Assembly (NCBI RefSeq): GCF_000237925.1
Contig: NC_031495.1
Location: 39,336,210 to 39,400,209, forward strand
Direction: 5' to 3'
DNA: 64,000 bases
Source: Schistosoma mansoni
Lineage: Eukaryota; Platyhelminthes; Trematoda; Strigeidida; Schistosomatidae
Shown: positions 49,501-59,605 of the stretch, piece by piece
Layout of the letters: every line of letters starts with the position of its first letter
Numbering within the stretch: position 1 is the stretch's first letter
Translations under genes and position numbers: made by a program
The notes under the pieces: model-generated
Seen by the model: only the letters and a program-made list of their open reading frames with translations
Databases searched by the model: none
What the model was told of the DNA's origin: nothing

Positions 49501-52383
49501 AGGATATCTTTCTACCATGAAATTGTGATTCACTTGTGTTCATATATCTAATTTCAGTTAATCCACGTTTGTGCATTGAAGCCTAAACATTTAGGTAGTA
49601 GTACCCTAACGGATTTGTTGATTTGATTCATAATTTTTGCTTACTTTCAAAGAATAATGCATGGTCATTGTATTAGTAAAAATCATTTTAAAAGTAATAT
49701 AGAGGTAGTGTGACAATATAAGTTTTCATTGTTTCAGTTATGAAACAGAGGCTTGTTTGTTAAAATATTTGACTTTTTAGTTTTATGTTACAGCTTCACA
49801 TCTATTTCTTCATTTCACTGCCTAAGTAATGTCTAATAGAGTTTGTCACACGAACATAAACTTGACCGAATTCATGAAACTTGCACCGAGTAAATAAACT
49901 CTCTCGAATTAATGTTTTCGTTGGTAAATTTTTCAAATGAACGAAAGTAGACTATGTATTGCATTTGCCCAACCACCACCTGCCTCAACGCGCCATGTTT
50001 TCTGGTGTAAGAGTAAGTTGGAAGAAGGCTAGGTTCAGTCAATACCAACGTAGAGTCTGAGACATATGTGCATTGACCCAAGTTGCCATAACGCATTCGC
50101 ATGACGAGACACCCTTAGAGGGCTAAGGGTGACCAAACCAAGACTCGTGACATCAGTCATTGCCAGTTGGCCCGAGCCATTTTGTTGGTTGACAAATACT
50201 TAATTTGGGTCTACTCGATTATCGTAACCGGTGATTGGAGACGTCCGGTGACGTGGTTTATGATCTCACATTAGCGCTGATGTATCTGCTCTTTGTCTTT
50301 CCTTAGATCTTTAGTTTCAAAATCATCCTATTCTCTTTATTCTGTAAATCTATCCTTTCTTCTAGAGCTATATTGTCTATGCCTAGTATTTTCTACTACT
50401 CATACTGTTACTATTTCTACTTCTTTGGTATCCGCTTGATGTCATTTCTCTGTACTGATGTGATGTGTCAACTTGATCTTATCCACGTATGCGTCACGTT
50501 ATATATCGCATCTGATTCGTTGACTGAAACTGAACTACAAATAATTCAAACTACTCCATTATCCAGTAAAAGCAACGTTGAGAATAAAATTTGTTCAAGA
50601 TTCTCGTAGTTGTATAATGTTAATTAAAGAATACATTAATATAGAATGCTAAAATTCTTAAAAGCTTGTATCATTTGTTAGTTAAAATCACCTAGGATCT
50701 TTTTAAAAGTTTTTAACTCCAACGATCTTATCTTACGTGTTATGTACTTAGCTACACGATTATCGCGAAATACGATTGCCAATTTAGATACTCTGACTTA
50801 TACGACCCAACAAATGACGTATACACCAGTACGAGCAGCCTAGAGTTCCGAATGGTCCATTTTCTTCTTAGCCCTGTCTGTTAAGTCCAGAATGCCAATC
50901 TCAGCCTCTGCGAAACTAATTATATATTTCAAACATACTTGATTTCTATACAAGCGAAATCAGACGACATCACACCATAAAATAGGAAATAACATTTGTA
51001 CAAGATCATGCCAGAAAGTGTCTGTGGTTGTGAGAGACTGTGACTAATAGATTGAGAATAACTTGAGAATGGTAAATCATATAACAGTAATCAACCGATC
51101 AGATAAAAACTTATAATAAGAGGAATATGAATATATGTAGTTTAGTTGCTTAACAGTTATATAGTAAAGATATATGTATAGTGTTAGTCCATAAATAGTT
51201 CTTAGAAGTTACTCATAATTTAGTCTTCGCTAGGATATAACATTACGTATATATGGCTGAAAAAGTCCAACTTTTTTTGAGTTTAATAACTTTATGTTGG
51301 TATGTATACGTATGGTTAATCCATATCTTAGGTTATATTTACCTATTCAGATGCATATCATGCGTCCAGTAGGATAATATTTGTAAGTTGGACAACACAA
51401 ACATGGATAGACACAAAACTCTTTTAAACAATTGTTTGTGTGTCTTAATTTTCATTAGCTACTCAGATACTCATTACAGTAAATTTGAAAAATTTTCGGT
51501 GAACGTTTACCGCCCATATACCTCAAATGTTATTGAAAATTAGGACATGATAAATTACAATCGATATTGACTTCAGTTTAATTATGGAATTAAGTTTTAT
51601 TAAGAAAACCAAATCACCTCTTGTACACAAAAGTACCTACCGATGGTACTTAAGAAAAAAAGCACACCTATGGATTATTTAAAAATAGAAAGTTGTATTT
51701 TAAACGTTATAGTTTAACGACAGTTTGTTTGTTGCGACACTTCAATTTATTGTTTTTAGAATTAAAATTTCTAAATTAATTCGAAAATGTTTTATTCGCT
51801 TTTTAATAGGAAAGAAATGAAACAGACAACTACGTCATCCTCTGTCATTAATACACCTCGACCAGGAGTGAATATCACTAGTTTTGCTGGATTAAATGGC
51901 GACAATAAGCTTCATCATCGTCATTTAAGTGGATCCTTACCACACAGTAATTCTAACGGTACATCCAGTATAAGTGAGACAATAAATATGAATAGTAGTA
52001 GTTGTTCCAGCATTGGTTCATTCAATAATAACAATAAAAATAATACTACTAATGATAGTAATAATAGTAATAACTCTAGTGTTAAAATAACACGACAAAA
52101 TGAAATTGACAAACTACATACTTCTAACATTAATGATAATAACAATAATACTAATAATAGTTGTTATAATAAAATGAAACTAAAACGATCTGTAAAACAT
52201 TCAACGGGACTGCGTCATTCCCAATCATCTTCAATATTATATCCATATACATTAAATCATTCACATGATAATGATAATCTACTATCTAATTCTTTGAATG
52301 ACCGATCATTTCCACTTACTAGAAAGAATTCATTATCAAATCCATTAGATGTAGCTATTCCCCTGAGTAATGATTTACACTGT
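40441..52383 (+). CDS. Unrecognised host gene, four internal exons (partial)
   Basis: Seen: exons 40441-40547, 44878-45128, 48494-48708 and 51810-52383 join with AG/GT borders and matching phase (1, 0, 2). The product reads ...[20 protein letters not shown]..., then [20 protein letters not shown], then [18 protein letters not shown], then a long Ser/Asn-rich tail. The second and third strings could be the strands and final helix of a PH-like or Ran-binding-like fold, but that is a guess. Start and end lie outside what I can see; the last exon ends at a GTAAGT donor in phase 0 about 500 bp before the assembly gap, so further exons are expected. I do not recognise the gene. Confidence 0.6.
41240..41455 (+). 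mobile_element. SR3/Perere-3-like RTE 3' UTR fragment
   Basis: TTGGGGTTCGCTCGATTATCG ... CATATATGCCCAGATTCTATG and the tail TGATTGACTGACTGACTG. Confidence 0.6.
41590..41880 (-). repeat. ~285-bp interspersed repeat, copy C
   Basis: Reverse complement matches copies A and B from ACTTATGGACGAATCA to CTCAAAGGTCGTTC. Confidence 0.65.
42545..42785 (-). repeat. tRNA-derived SINE with degraded hammerhead
   Basis: Minus strand: upstream segment (GTTAGACATTAACACCATTG), tRNA-like part, then CCGAATAG TC...GGA CGGAAC GGC at 42600-42647 and CCAATGTTTCCGGGC. Two core boxes are changed. Confidence 0.6.
43020..43245 (+). mobile_element. SR3/Perere-3-like RTE 3' UTR fragment, decayed
   Basis: Collinear with 13500-13665 and 50300-50535 (TATGCATATC, GGTAATGCATATCTGTGTCAG). 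Confidence 0.4.
43498..43514. repeat. (TC)n microsatellite
   Basis: Short CT run. Confidence 0.8.
43550..43835 (+). repeat. tRNA-derived SINE, decayed
   Basis: Body (CACTAGAATTGCGGAAACA, GTCACTAGTGA) and hammerhead remnant GATCCCATGCTAGAACGAAGCAG followed by CAGTGCTCC. Confidence 0.5.
44878..45128 (+). CDS. Exon b of the unrecognised plus-strand gene
   Basis: Acceptor CATCTTTTCTAG, donor TTTTCT|GTAAGC. Encodes [19 protein letters not shown] and an acidic [12 protein letters not shown] stretch; enters in phase 1, leaves in phase 0. Confidence 0.65.
45320..45480 (-). repeat. tRNA-derived SINE with near-complete hammerhead, minus arm of an inverted pair
   Basis: Minus strand 45418-45371: ACACTG, CAGAGGAG, TCCCATACTAGGA, CGAAAC, GGC, then TCAGTGCTTCCAGG. 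Helices I, II and III can all form; one core base (U of CUGANGA) is A. Confidence 0.65.
45500..45745 (+). repeat. tRNA-derived SINE, plus arm of an inverted pair
   Basis: GTTAGACATTAACACCGTTG, A box AAGTGGTTTAAAGG, B box GAGTTCGATTCTCC, then a decayed hammerhead (GAGAGGAGTCCCA at 45657) and CCAGTGCTTCTAGG. Mirror of 45320-45480. Confidence 0.65.
45746..46861. other. 1.1 kb intron sequence, nothing recognised
   Basis: Intron b of the plus-strand gene; AT-rich, no supported repeat or exon. Confidence 0.45.
46862..47320 (-). mobile_element. SR2-like RTE LINE 3' end, decayed
   Basis: Reverse complement of the 3' end of the copy at 60239-61578: TTCCAAGTTAGGGCTTGTCT, TCCTCTTCAGCTGGAAGCTG and the tail complement TTACTTACGTACTT at 46868. 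Diverged, older than the 60-kb copy. Confidence 0.75.
48494..48708 (+). CDS. Exon c of the unrecognised plus-strand gene
   Basis: Acceptor TTCATTTTAG, donor TATTG|GTATGT; leaves in phase 2. Encodes [18 protein letters not shown] and a helical [12 protein letters not shown] end. Confidence 0.68.
48780..48852 (+). mobile_element. SR3/Perere-3-like RTE 3' tail fragment
   Basis: GGGAACTTGTGCCAATGCAC...TGTCTGTCTGAC, right after exon c. Confidence 0.45.
49950..50105 (-). mobile_element. SR3/Perere-3-like RTE 3' UTR fragment
   Basis: Complement of the 3' UTR (CAGTCAATACCAACGTAGAG, TTGACCCAAGTTGCCATAAC). Confidence 0.5.
50110..50535 (+). mobile_element. SR3/Perere-3-like RTE 3' end, decayed
   Basis: ACTCGATTATCGTAACCGGTG ORF-end region, then 3' UTR GTGTCAACTTGATC...ACGTATGCG. 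Head-to-head with the previous fragment. Confidence 0.5.
50540..51800. other. 1.3 kb intron sequence, nothing recognised
   Basis: Intron c of the plus-strand gene; AT-rich, no supported feature. Confidence 0.45.
51810..52383 (+). CDS. Exon d (Ser/Asn-rich) of the unrecognised plus-strand gene
   Basis: Acceptor TTTTTAATAG, donor CACTGT|GTAAGT. 191 codons rich in Asn and Ser ([16 protein letters not shown]) from AAT/AGT repeats, likely disordered, with basic patches ([10 protein letters not shown]). Joins exon c in phase 2. Confidence 0.65.
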
Positions 52384-52639
52384 GTAAGTTATAATACATT
52401 TTATTAATATATTTGTTTAGTATGATTTGACTTGATTTTATAGACATCTTTTTCATTTTCACCAAATACGATTTGTTACATTTTCACTGTACTGTTAACA
52501 TGATACAGATCTTCTCACGTTAAAGTGAACGTTTATTTCATTGATAAGTTGACCATTAAAAGTGAATATGATAAAAAAAATTGACTCTGGTCTTGGGATT
52601 TAATCAGTGACATTAACTAGTAAGTTGAACTCCGGTTAA

Positions 52640-52881
52640 GTTTCTGTTGGACTGAAATATTCATGCATTGATTTATCATGTATTAGTAATTAATTTCATA
52701 TTAAGTCTCTTGTGCTGATCGATGAAATTCTGTATATCAAGTTCAACATTTAATTCATTTTTGTATTGTTTGTTTGAATCTTCCCATTGGTGTTTAGGAC
52801 TGCAATTCATCAGTCTCTTAATAGCATATGTGCATACTGTGCGGATTGCCTCGGTATTGCCTATATCACAAGTATTATAAA
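52640..52881 (-). repeat. Repeat-like sequence ending at the assembly gap
   Basis: The minus strand reads CDIGNTEAIRTVCTYAIKRL and KHQWEDSNKQYKNELNVELD without stops up to the gap. I have a sense of this string recurring in schistosome genomes, so it is more likely a repeat than a host exon; unproven. Confidence 0.35.
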
Positions 52882-53081
52882 NNNNNNNNNNNNNNNNNNN
52901 NNNNNNNNNNNNNNNNNNNNNNNNNNNNNNNNNNNNNNNNNNNNNNNNNNNNNNNNNNNNNNNNNNNNNNNNNNNNNNNNNNNNNNNNNNNNNNNNNNNN
53001 NNNNNNNNNNNNNNNNNNNNNNNNNNNNNNNNNNNNNNNNNNNNNNNNNNNNNNNNNNNNNNNNNNNNNNNNNNNNNNNNN
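52882..53081. other. Assembly gap (200 N)
   Basis: Exactly 200 undetermined bases, the usual size for a gap of unknown length. Confidence 0.98.
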
Positions 53082-53197
53082 TGGAAGTGCAAAAAAGCTT
53101 CTCACCGTTATCGTGTATAACATGTGATAAAAGAATAATGTACATATTGGGGCCGGCCAAGAAGGCTATCAGGTCTAAGTGTGCAATCAGGTGTCTA

Positions 53198-53470
53198 TTA
53201 ACAATTCAGATTACGTTTTATGCTTGACGTATGTGGAACATGCTCTAGATCGTCTACTGCTATACATGCTTGCAATGGTTTGCAAGGTTCAAATATATTG
53301 ACGTTAGGTGTGTGGTCAGTTATAAAATTGTAATGACTAGTTTCGCCATTATTCGTTGCAGTGTTAGATTGTGTTGTTTTCGTAAGTTTGGCTAAACGTC
53401 TAGAAGGAGGGGGTTCTATGTTCTTTTGTGGCATAATAAGAAAGTTGCGTATAGCAGATGGAATGAACAA
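53198..53470 (-). CDS. Exon-like open stretch, unrecognised
   Basis: Preceded on the minus strand by a good acceptor, CTTATATTTCCAG, and ending at TAA; encodes MPQKNIEPPPSRRLAKLTKT and FEPCKPLQACIAVDDLEHVP. It could be the last exon of the minus-strand gene at 59.5-63.8 kb, but its frame does not fit the phase left by the exon at 59494 directly. It may instead belong to a repeat. Confidence 0.3.
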   Translation of the reverse strand: MFIPSAIRNFLIMPQKNIEPPPSRRLAKLTKTTQSNTATNNGETSHYNFITDHTPNVNIFEPCKPLQACIAVDDLEHVPHTSSIKRNLNC

Positions 53471-53822
53471 AATTCTGGAAATATAAGTGAGTGAAAAAAA
53501 TCAATGTCGAGGACTGAATTCCAGAAATTAAAACCTAAGCCTAACAGAAAAGTGGATGTATCGTGAAGATCGGTGAAAGTGTCAAAAAAGAGAGATGAGA
53601 ATATCAGAAAGATGTTGGTGAAGATGTAGTATGTATGTCTGTAAATGTTTAAGAACGAAGTAAAACATGAAGGAGTACGTTGTGTAAATTTTAACATAAG
53701 TATTGCACTGAAAGATAGCCTTGTATGATAAATGAATTCACAAATGTCGATTAATAATGTAAAACATATGTAGTGGGTACAGTTTGTGCTACATATATAA
53801 ACTGCGAGCCTGTCTTAGTAGA

Positions 53823-54178
53823 TGTGAGGATGGTCCACTGGTGAAGTCGAGGAGGCTCTAGGAAGCCCAGGAAGAGCCGCAGACATTCCATCCAATCAGG
53901 GCTAGGGGAATGTTCTAGAAATGCCAACGTGGAGCTTCCCCATTGGATGGATTATTTTGATACCTATGTGCTTATTGGTTGACCTAAATAATAATTTACT
54001 TTCAGCCAAAAACTATAAATACACGAGATTTCTGTGCTATACTTGGACATTGTTTGGGGCAATAAACTTCCTGCTTACCAGTCTTTGTCTTCTCTCTTTT
54101 GCGACGTTTGCGGGTTCTATCGTTCAAAGAGTCAAGTAGTTTCGCGGCATATTAAGAATCAAGGCTCTAGACATAACA
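53823..54178 (+). repeat. 5' LTR of LTR element 2
   Basis: TGTGAGGATGGTCC...CATAACA; its first ~50 bases match the LTR of element 1, the rest differs. A TATAAATACACG motif lies near 54015. Confidence 0.9.
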
Positions 54179-54203
54179 ACTGGCGACGGGTTAATTTATC
54201 AAG

Positions 54204-55902
54204 ATGTCTATTACCTTTGACCAATTTGAAGCTTTTCTAGAGCGCCATGAAAAACGGCTTGAACAATTCCAGATGCGCATACTCGAAAAACTAACCCAGC
54301 AGATGAACCTCAATAAGAATGGACTTACATATGTTTCTGCCAAATCGCATGCTGATTGTATCATTGATTCCATTCACGAATTTCATTTTGATGGTGTTGC
54401 TGGTGTAACATTCGAATCTTGGTACAAGAAATATGAAGATGTATTTAATGTCGACCTAGAAACTTTTGATGATGCCGCCAAGGTCAGGGTGCTACTACGA
54501 AAGCTGGGTACCATTGAACATGAACGATATACTAATTACATTCTGCCCAAGAACCCAAGAGACATTTCATTCGAAGAAACAGTTAAAATTTTGTCGCAAA
54601 TTTTCGGTGAACAGTCTTCCTTGTTCAATATTCGATATCAGTGCTTGAAAATAGTAAAAGCCGGCAATGATGACTGGGTGCAACATGCTAGCATAATAAA
54701 TCGCGAATGTGAGCGCTTTAAACTATCAGCAATGACAGAAGACCAATTCAAATGTCTTGTTTTCGTATGCAGCTTACAATCTTCAGAAGACGCCGACATT
54801 AGAACCAGAATTCTAAGCAAAATTGAACAGTGTCCAAATATCACCCTTCAAGAGGTGACTACTGAATGTCAGCGTCTGGTGAACTTGAAGCATGACACTT
54901 CAATGGTAGAAAATAATGGTCGACTACCTTATGTACAGGCAGTAAGTGGGAAGAAAGATTCCTATATGCAAAAGCAGAACACAACCATTAAGAAGCCTCC
55001 ATCCGCATGTTGGTTTTGCGGAGAGCTGCATTACAAAAGGTTCTGCCCATACAAAAACTACCGGTGCACTAGATGTCAGCTCAAAGGACATAAAGAAACA
55101 TGTTGTAAGAAGAAGATGCACCGTCGCTCATCGAGTGTTCATTACCGAAGACGTAAAAATTGTTCATCAACCAATAGAATAATGGTAGCACATACCAGCA
55201 CAGAACATAATCGAAGAAAATATGTGACCTTAGAGATTAATGGACGCCGTGCCCGTCTACAGCTTGACACTGCTTCAGATATTTCACTTATCAGCCGCAA
55301 AACATGGAGTCATATTGGCAAACCCTTGGTGCTCCCTACAACTCAGTTAGCACACAGTGCATCTGGAGGAAAGTTAAATATTGTTGGAGAGATATACTGT
55401 CCAGTTAAAAAAGGGAATGTACAGAAGAATGTGAAAGTATATCTCACGGAAAGCCCAGGACTAGACTTATTGGGACTTGATCTAATAGAAACTCTTAAGC
55501 TAGCAGATCATTCTATTAATAGCATCTGCAGACGAGTGACTATTGACAACTCCTCAAGGTGTAACCAGAAAAGTACCGTGCCGCAAAGACATCACAACGT
55601 TTTTAAAGAAGAATTGGGAGAATGTACGAAGGCCAAAGCCTTGTTAATCCTCAAACCTGGTGCTACTCCCGTTTTTCGACCCAAAAGACCTGTGCCCTAC
55701 GCAGCTCTACCGATGGTTGAACAAGAGATAGAACGACTTCAAAAATTGGGTGTCATTGAGCCAGTGAATTTCTCAGAATGGGCTGCACCTATAGTGGTAG
55801 TAAAGAAGACTAATGGTAGCATCCTTTTATGTGCTGATTACTCAACCGGGCTAAACGAAGCCCTAGAAACTCATCAGTATCCACTACCCCTACCTGAAGA
55901 TC

Positions 55903-55938
<36 letters not shown>

Positions 55939-58776
55939 GAGCTTTATTCAGTATTATATTTTTGGTACAATAAAGAATTCTCAGCATTAAGTACTTCAAC
56001 AAGTTTCCGTTTCTTACTTCTTCGTCCTTCCTGACGATAAATATTGAGTAATCGCCAGTTAGAAGTTAGCAGCCCAGTTAATCGACATTTGGATAATGTA
56101 CATTCTTCTCGCTGCATATTGCCAGCAACCACGATATCTATGATTAGGCTTTCTGTTACCTTTACGGCGAAAGGTCTTACACTTTTCAGAAACGCACCTG
56201 AATAGGTTGTGCGATTAATAGGCATAATGATATATTAAAACAAACGAAACTAGATAAATTGTTGAAATATCTAGATTACAAGAACAGGTAGCCCAGAGGT
56301 TTAAACAGGCCGCCAATTTGCTAAGCTGAATGGTGGTAAGCTCTTTGCAAAGTTAGATTTATCGGAAGCTTATTTACAAATTCCGGTTGCTGATGAATGT
56401 AAAAATCTGCTCACCATAAACACACACAAGGGACTATTCAGGTATAATCGACTACCTTTTGGAGTCAGAACGGCCCCATCTATATTTCAGCAAGTGATGG
56501 ATACTATGCTACAGGATGTTCCAGGTGCTGCAGCCTATCTGGATGATATAATAATTATGGGAGTAGATAAAATAGACTTAGAAAAGAAGCCCGACCAGGT
56601 GCTGTCGCGAATAGCCGAATATGGATTTCGACTGCGTGCAGATAAGTGTAACTTTTGTATGAAAAAGGTAAGCTACCTCGGATTTATAATCGATCAAGAT
56701 GGCAGAAGACCAGATCCAGAGAATACTCAGGCAGTGAAAACTATGCCTAGACCTACGGACGTCCCTACACTACGATCCTTTCTGGGACTAGTTAGTCATT
56801 ATGGAGCTTTTATTCCTAACCTTCATCACCTGCGTGCCCCCTTAAATAACCTTCTGGCGAAGAATGTGAAGTGGGATTGGTCTGCGGATTGTCAAGCCGC
56901 TTTCGAGGAAATCAAGAAAATACTAGTCTCGGATCTGCTGCTCACCCATTATGACCCATCCTTACCCATTGTAGTAGCATCAGATGCTTCAAACCATGGC
57001 ATTGGAGCAGTTATTTCTCATATCATGCCAGACGGATCTGAAAAAGCCATATCGCATGCAGCTAGATCATTAACTACAGCAGAACGTAGCTACAGTCAGA
57101 TCGAAAAGGAAGCATTGTCGATTATCTTTGCCATAAAAAAGTTTCACAAGATGATATTTGGACGCCAGTTCACCCTACTAACTGACCATAAACCATTGTT
57201 AGCCATTTTTGGGTCGAAGAAAGGTATCCCGGTATACACAGCAAACAGACTGCAACGGTGGGGAACTACACTCTTAGGTTATGACTTTAAGATCAAGTAC
57301 CAGCCCACTACTGATTTCGGACAAGCAGACGCTTTGTCTAGACTGATTGGTTCGCGAGTAAAACATGAAGAAGATACATTGGTAGCAGCAATTGAGACGG
57401 AAGCAGAAGTACATCGAGTATTGGAAGACGCAGTCGATGGCTTACCAGTCACTTTCAAAGCTATCAAAGAAGCTACGATAAACGACAAGACATTGAGAGA
57501 AGTTAGTGGTTATCTCCTAACCAGGTGGCCGAACCGTCGTTTCCAAAGTGAGATGCTACAATATTTCCGCCGGCGAGACTCACTCATGATGGTCGACTCA
57601 TGTATTATGTTTGGTGACAGAATTGTTGTTCCAAAAACATTACGCCACAGGGTTCTGAAACAATTCCACAGCGGCCATCCCGGGATCAATAAGATGAAAG
57701 CGTTAGCTCGAAGCTACGCATACTGGCCATCAATGGACCATGATATGGAGCAAAAATGTCGCAGTTGTTCGTCCTGTTTAGAGGCCGCAAAGAACCCAAA
57801 TAAAGCTGAACCGCAACCATGGCCAAAACCAGACGGTCCCTGGCAAAGAATACATGCTGATTTTGCCGGCCCAATACAAGGCAGAAATTACTTGGTTGTT
57901 GTCGACGCCTTCACGAAATGGCCAGAAGTATACGACATGCCGAAAATGACGTCAGAGAGTACTATAAGAAAATTGACAGGTTTGTTCGCTTGTTTTGGGG
58001 TTCCTGAGATCTTAGTGACTGACAACGGCACCCAGTTCATGTCATCTGTCTTTAAACGGTTTTGCACTGAAAATGGCATATCACATCTACAGTCTCCCCC
58101 GTACCATCCTCAGTCGAATGGCCAAGCAGAAAGATTCGTGGATACTATAAAACGAGCTCTAGTTAAAGGGGGAGGAGAGGCCATCCCAGAACAAGTAATC
58201 AGCAAGTTCCTTTTGTCTTACAGAGTTACCCCCAATCCGGCAGTACCCGAAGGTAAGTCACCAGCCGAGTGTATGTTCGGAAGGAAAATTCGAACAATCT
58301 TTAGCAGTATGTTGCCACCTAGAAAGACAAGTAAACCCACGAATGGAAACCATATGGTCACTCGTAGCTTCAAGGTGGGTGAAAGGGTACTCGTTAAATC
58401 GTATCAAGGTGGAAAAAGGTGGGAACCAGGTATTATAGAACGTCGAATTGGAAGTGTATTGTATTTAATCCGAAGAAATGTCGGTACTTGTATAAGACAC
58501 ATCAATCAAATTCGAAGGGATGGCAGAACATGGATGCCACAAAGCCGGCTTCCATTTCATTTGCTCATGGATTCGTCTCCAAAATGCACTCAGGCGCACG
58601 AAGGTAGAAAAGATAAAAGACGCAAGAGCAAGGCAACACAACCTTCGAGAGTAATGAGTCGCAAGAGAATCGCGGTAACTCAATTCCAGGTGGATCCGAG
58701 AAAAAGGACTTATACAACAGACTTTAAAGGGGGGAGGTGTGAGGATGGTCCACAGGTGAAGTCGAGGAGGCTCTAG
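54204..58776 (+). pseudogene. gag-pol region of LTR element 2 (fossil)
   Basis: Same domain order as element 1: knuckles CWFCGELHYKRFC and CTRCQLKGHKETCC, protease LDTASD, RT with NRLPFGV and a YLDD box, RNase H with DASNHGIGAV and LLTDHKPL, integrase with DFAGP, TDNGTQF and HPQSNGQAER. Disrupted by the insertion at 55905-56316. Confidence 0.85.
55905..56316 (-). mobile_element. Retroposed fragment inserted in LTR element 2, (TAA)n tail
   Basis: On the minus strand it ends ...GAATAAAGCTCA followed by a (TAA)n run (55905-55938 on the plus strand as TTA repeats), as expected for LINE-type retroposition. It carries an open stretch with MPINRTTYSGAFLKSVRPFA and TSNWRLLNIYRQEGRRSKK, possibly the end of a LINE ORF; the family is not recognised. 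Flanking T runs could be a short target duplication. Confidence 0.65.
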
Positions 58777-59092
58777 GAAGCCCAGGAAGAGCCGCAGACA
58801 TTCCATCCAATCAGGGCTAGGGGAATGTTCTAGAAATGCCAACGTGGAGCTTCCCCATTGGATGGATTAGTTTGATACCTATGTGCTTATTGGTTGACCT
58901 AAATGATAATTTACTTTCAGCCAAAAACTATAAATACACGAGATTTCTGTGCTATATTTTGACATTGTTTGGGGCAATAAACTTCCTGCTTACCAGTCTT
59001 TGTCTTCTCTCTTTTGCGACGTTTGCGGGTTCTATCGTTCAAGTAGTCAAGTAGTTCGCGGCATATTAAGAATCAAGGCTCTAGATATAACA
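58738..59092 (+). repeat. 3' LTR of LTR element 2
   Basis: TGTGAGGATGG...TATAACA, preceded by the purine tract. Confidence 0.9.
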
Positions 59093-59493
59093 ATTGTGAA
59101 GTGGGAACCTTAGGTAAAAGCGATTTCCTTGCAGTGAATAATCCACAGGTAAAATCCATATATATGAGAGCAAACAGTGTCGCTTTATTCATTTTCCGGT
59201 GATCGTCATCAATTAGCCAAATTATTATTAAGCAATAAACAGGGCTTTATCAAGTTAATCTAATTGAGATATACAATAAGAAACTTATTTTTACTTTCTC
59301 CTTCTCTCTTTATATATATATCGAGTAAATTGACTGTTGATGCCTGAAATCCATTGGAATTTAACTAACAGAGAATATTATCAGAGCGTAGTTGTGGAGA
59401 CTACTGAATTTTAGTGAGATCCCAATAGTAAATATAATTTTATTACAAAAGAAAAATAAGACGATATGAAGTAGAATGAGATGAAATTATTAC

Positions 59494-59605
59494 CTTTCGA
59501 TGAACGTAGATGAGCTATTTCTTCATCAGATTCACATTTGCTCTTTAAGCTACCACCGCCAGCATGAATCATAGGATCATCTTCAGTCTCATCAGTAAAT
59601 TTAAA
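59494..59605 (-). CDS. Exon c of the unrecognised minus-strand gene
   Basis: Acceptor TTAAAAATAG (weak tract), donor CGAAAG|GTAATA; starts phase 0, ends phase 1. Acidic, ending with a possible helix [12 protein letters not shown]. Confidence 0.55.

Larger units (their letters stand above)
53823..59092 (+). mobile_element. Ty3/Gypsy LTR retrotransposon 2 (Mag-like), broken by an insertion
   Basis: LTRs at 53823-54178 and 58738-59092, differing at roughly 9 of 356 positions, so older than element 1. Primer-binding region TGGCGACGGG at 54181, purine tract AAAGGGGGGAGG before the 3' LTR. Parts: gag with two knuckles (~54.2-55.1 kb), protease (~55.25), RT (~55.6-56.8), RNase H (~57.0-57.3), integrase (~57.6-58.3). 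Broken at least once, by a ~410-bp foreign insertion within RT. Flanks GTAGA and ATTGT do not match, so no target duplication. No envelope gene. Confidence 0.88.

Noticed and set aside
51921-52145. Leu-rich minus-strand open stretch
   Set aside because: It is the complement of the Asn/Ser-rich exon d; repeats of AAT/AGT read as Leu codons on the other strand.
52787-53227. Open stretches spanning the N run
   Set aside because: Half or more of the translation is undetermined bases, so openness means nothing.
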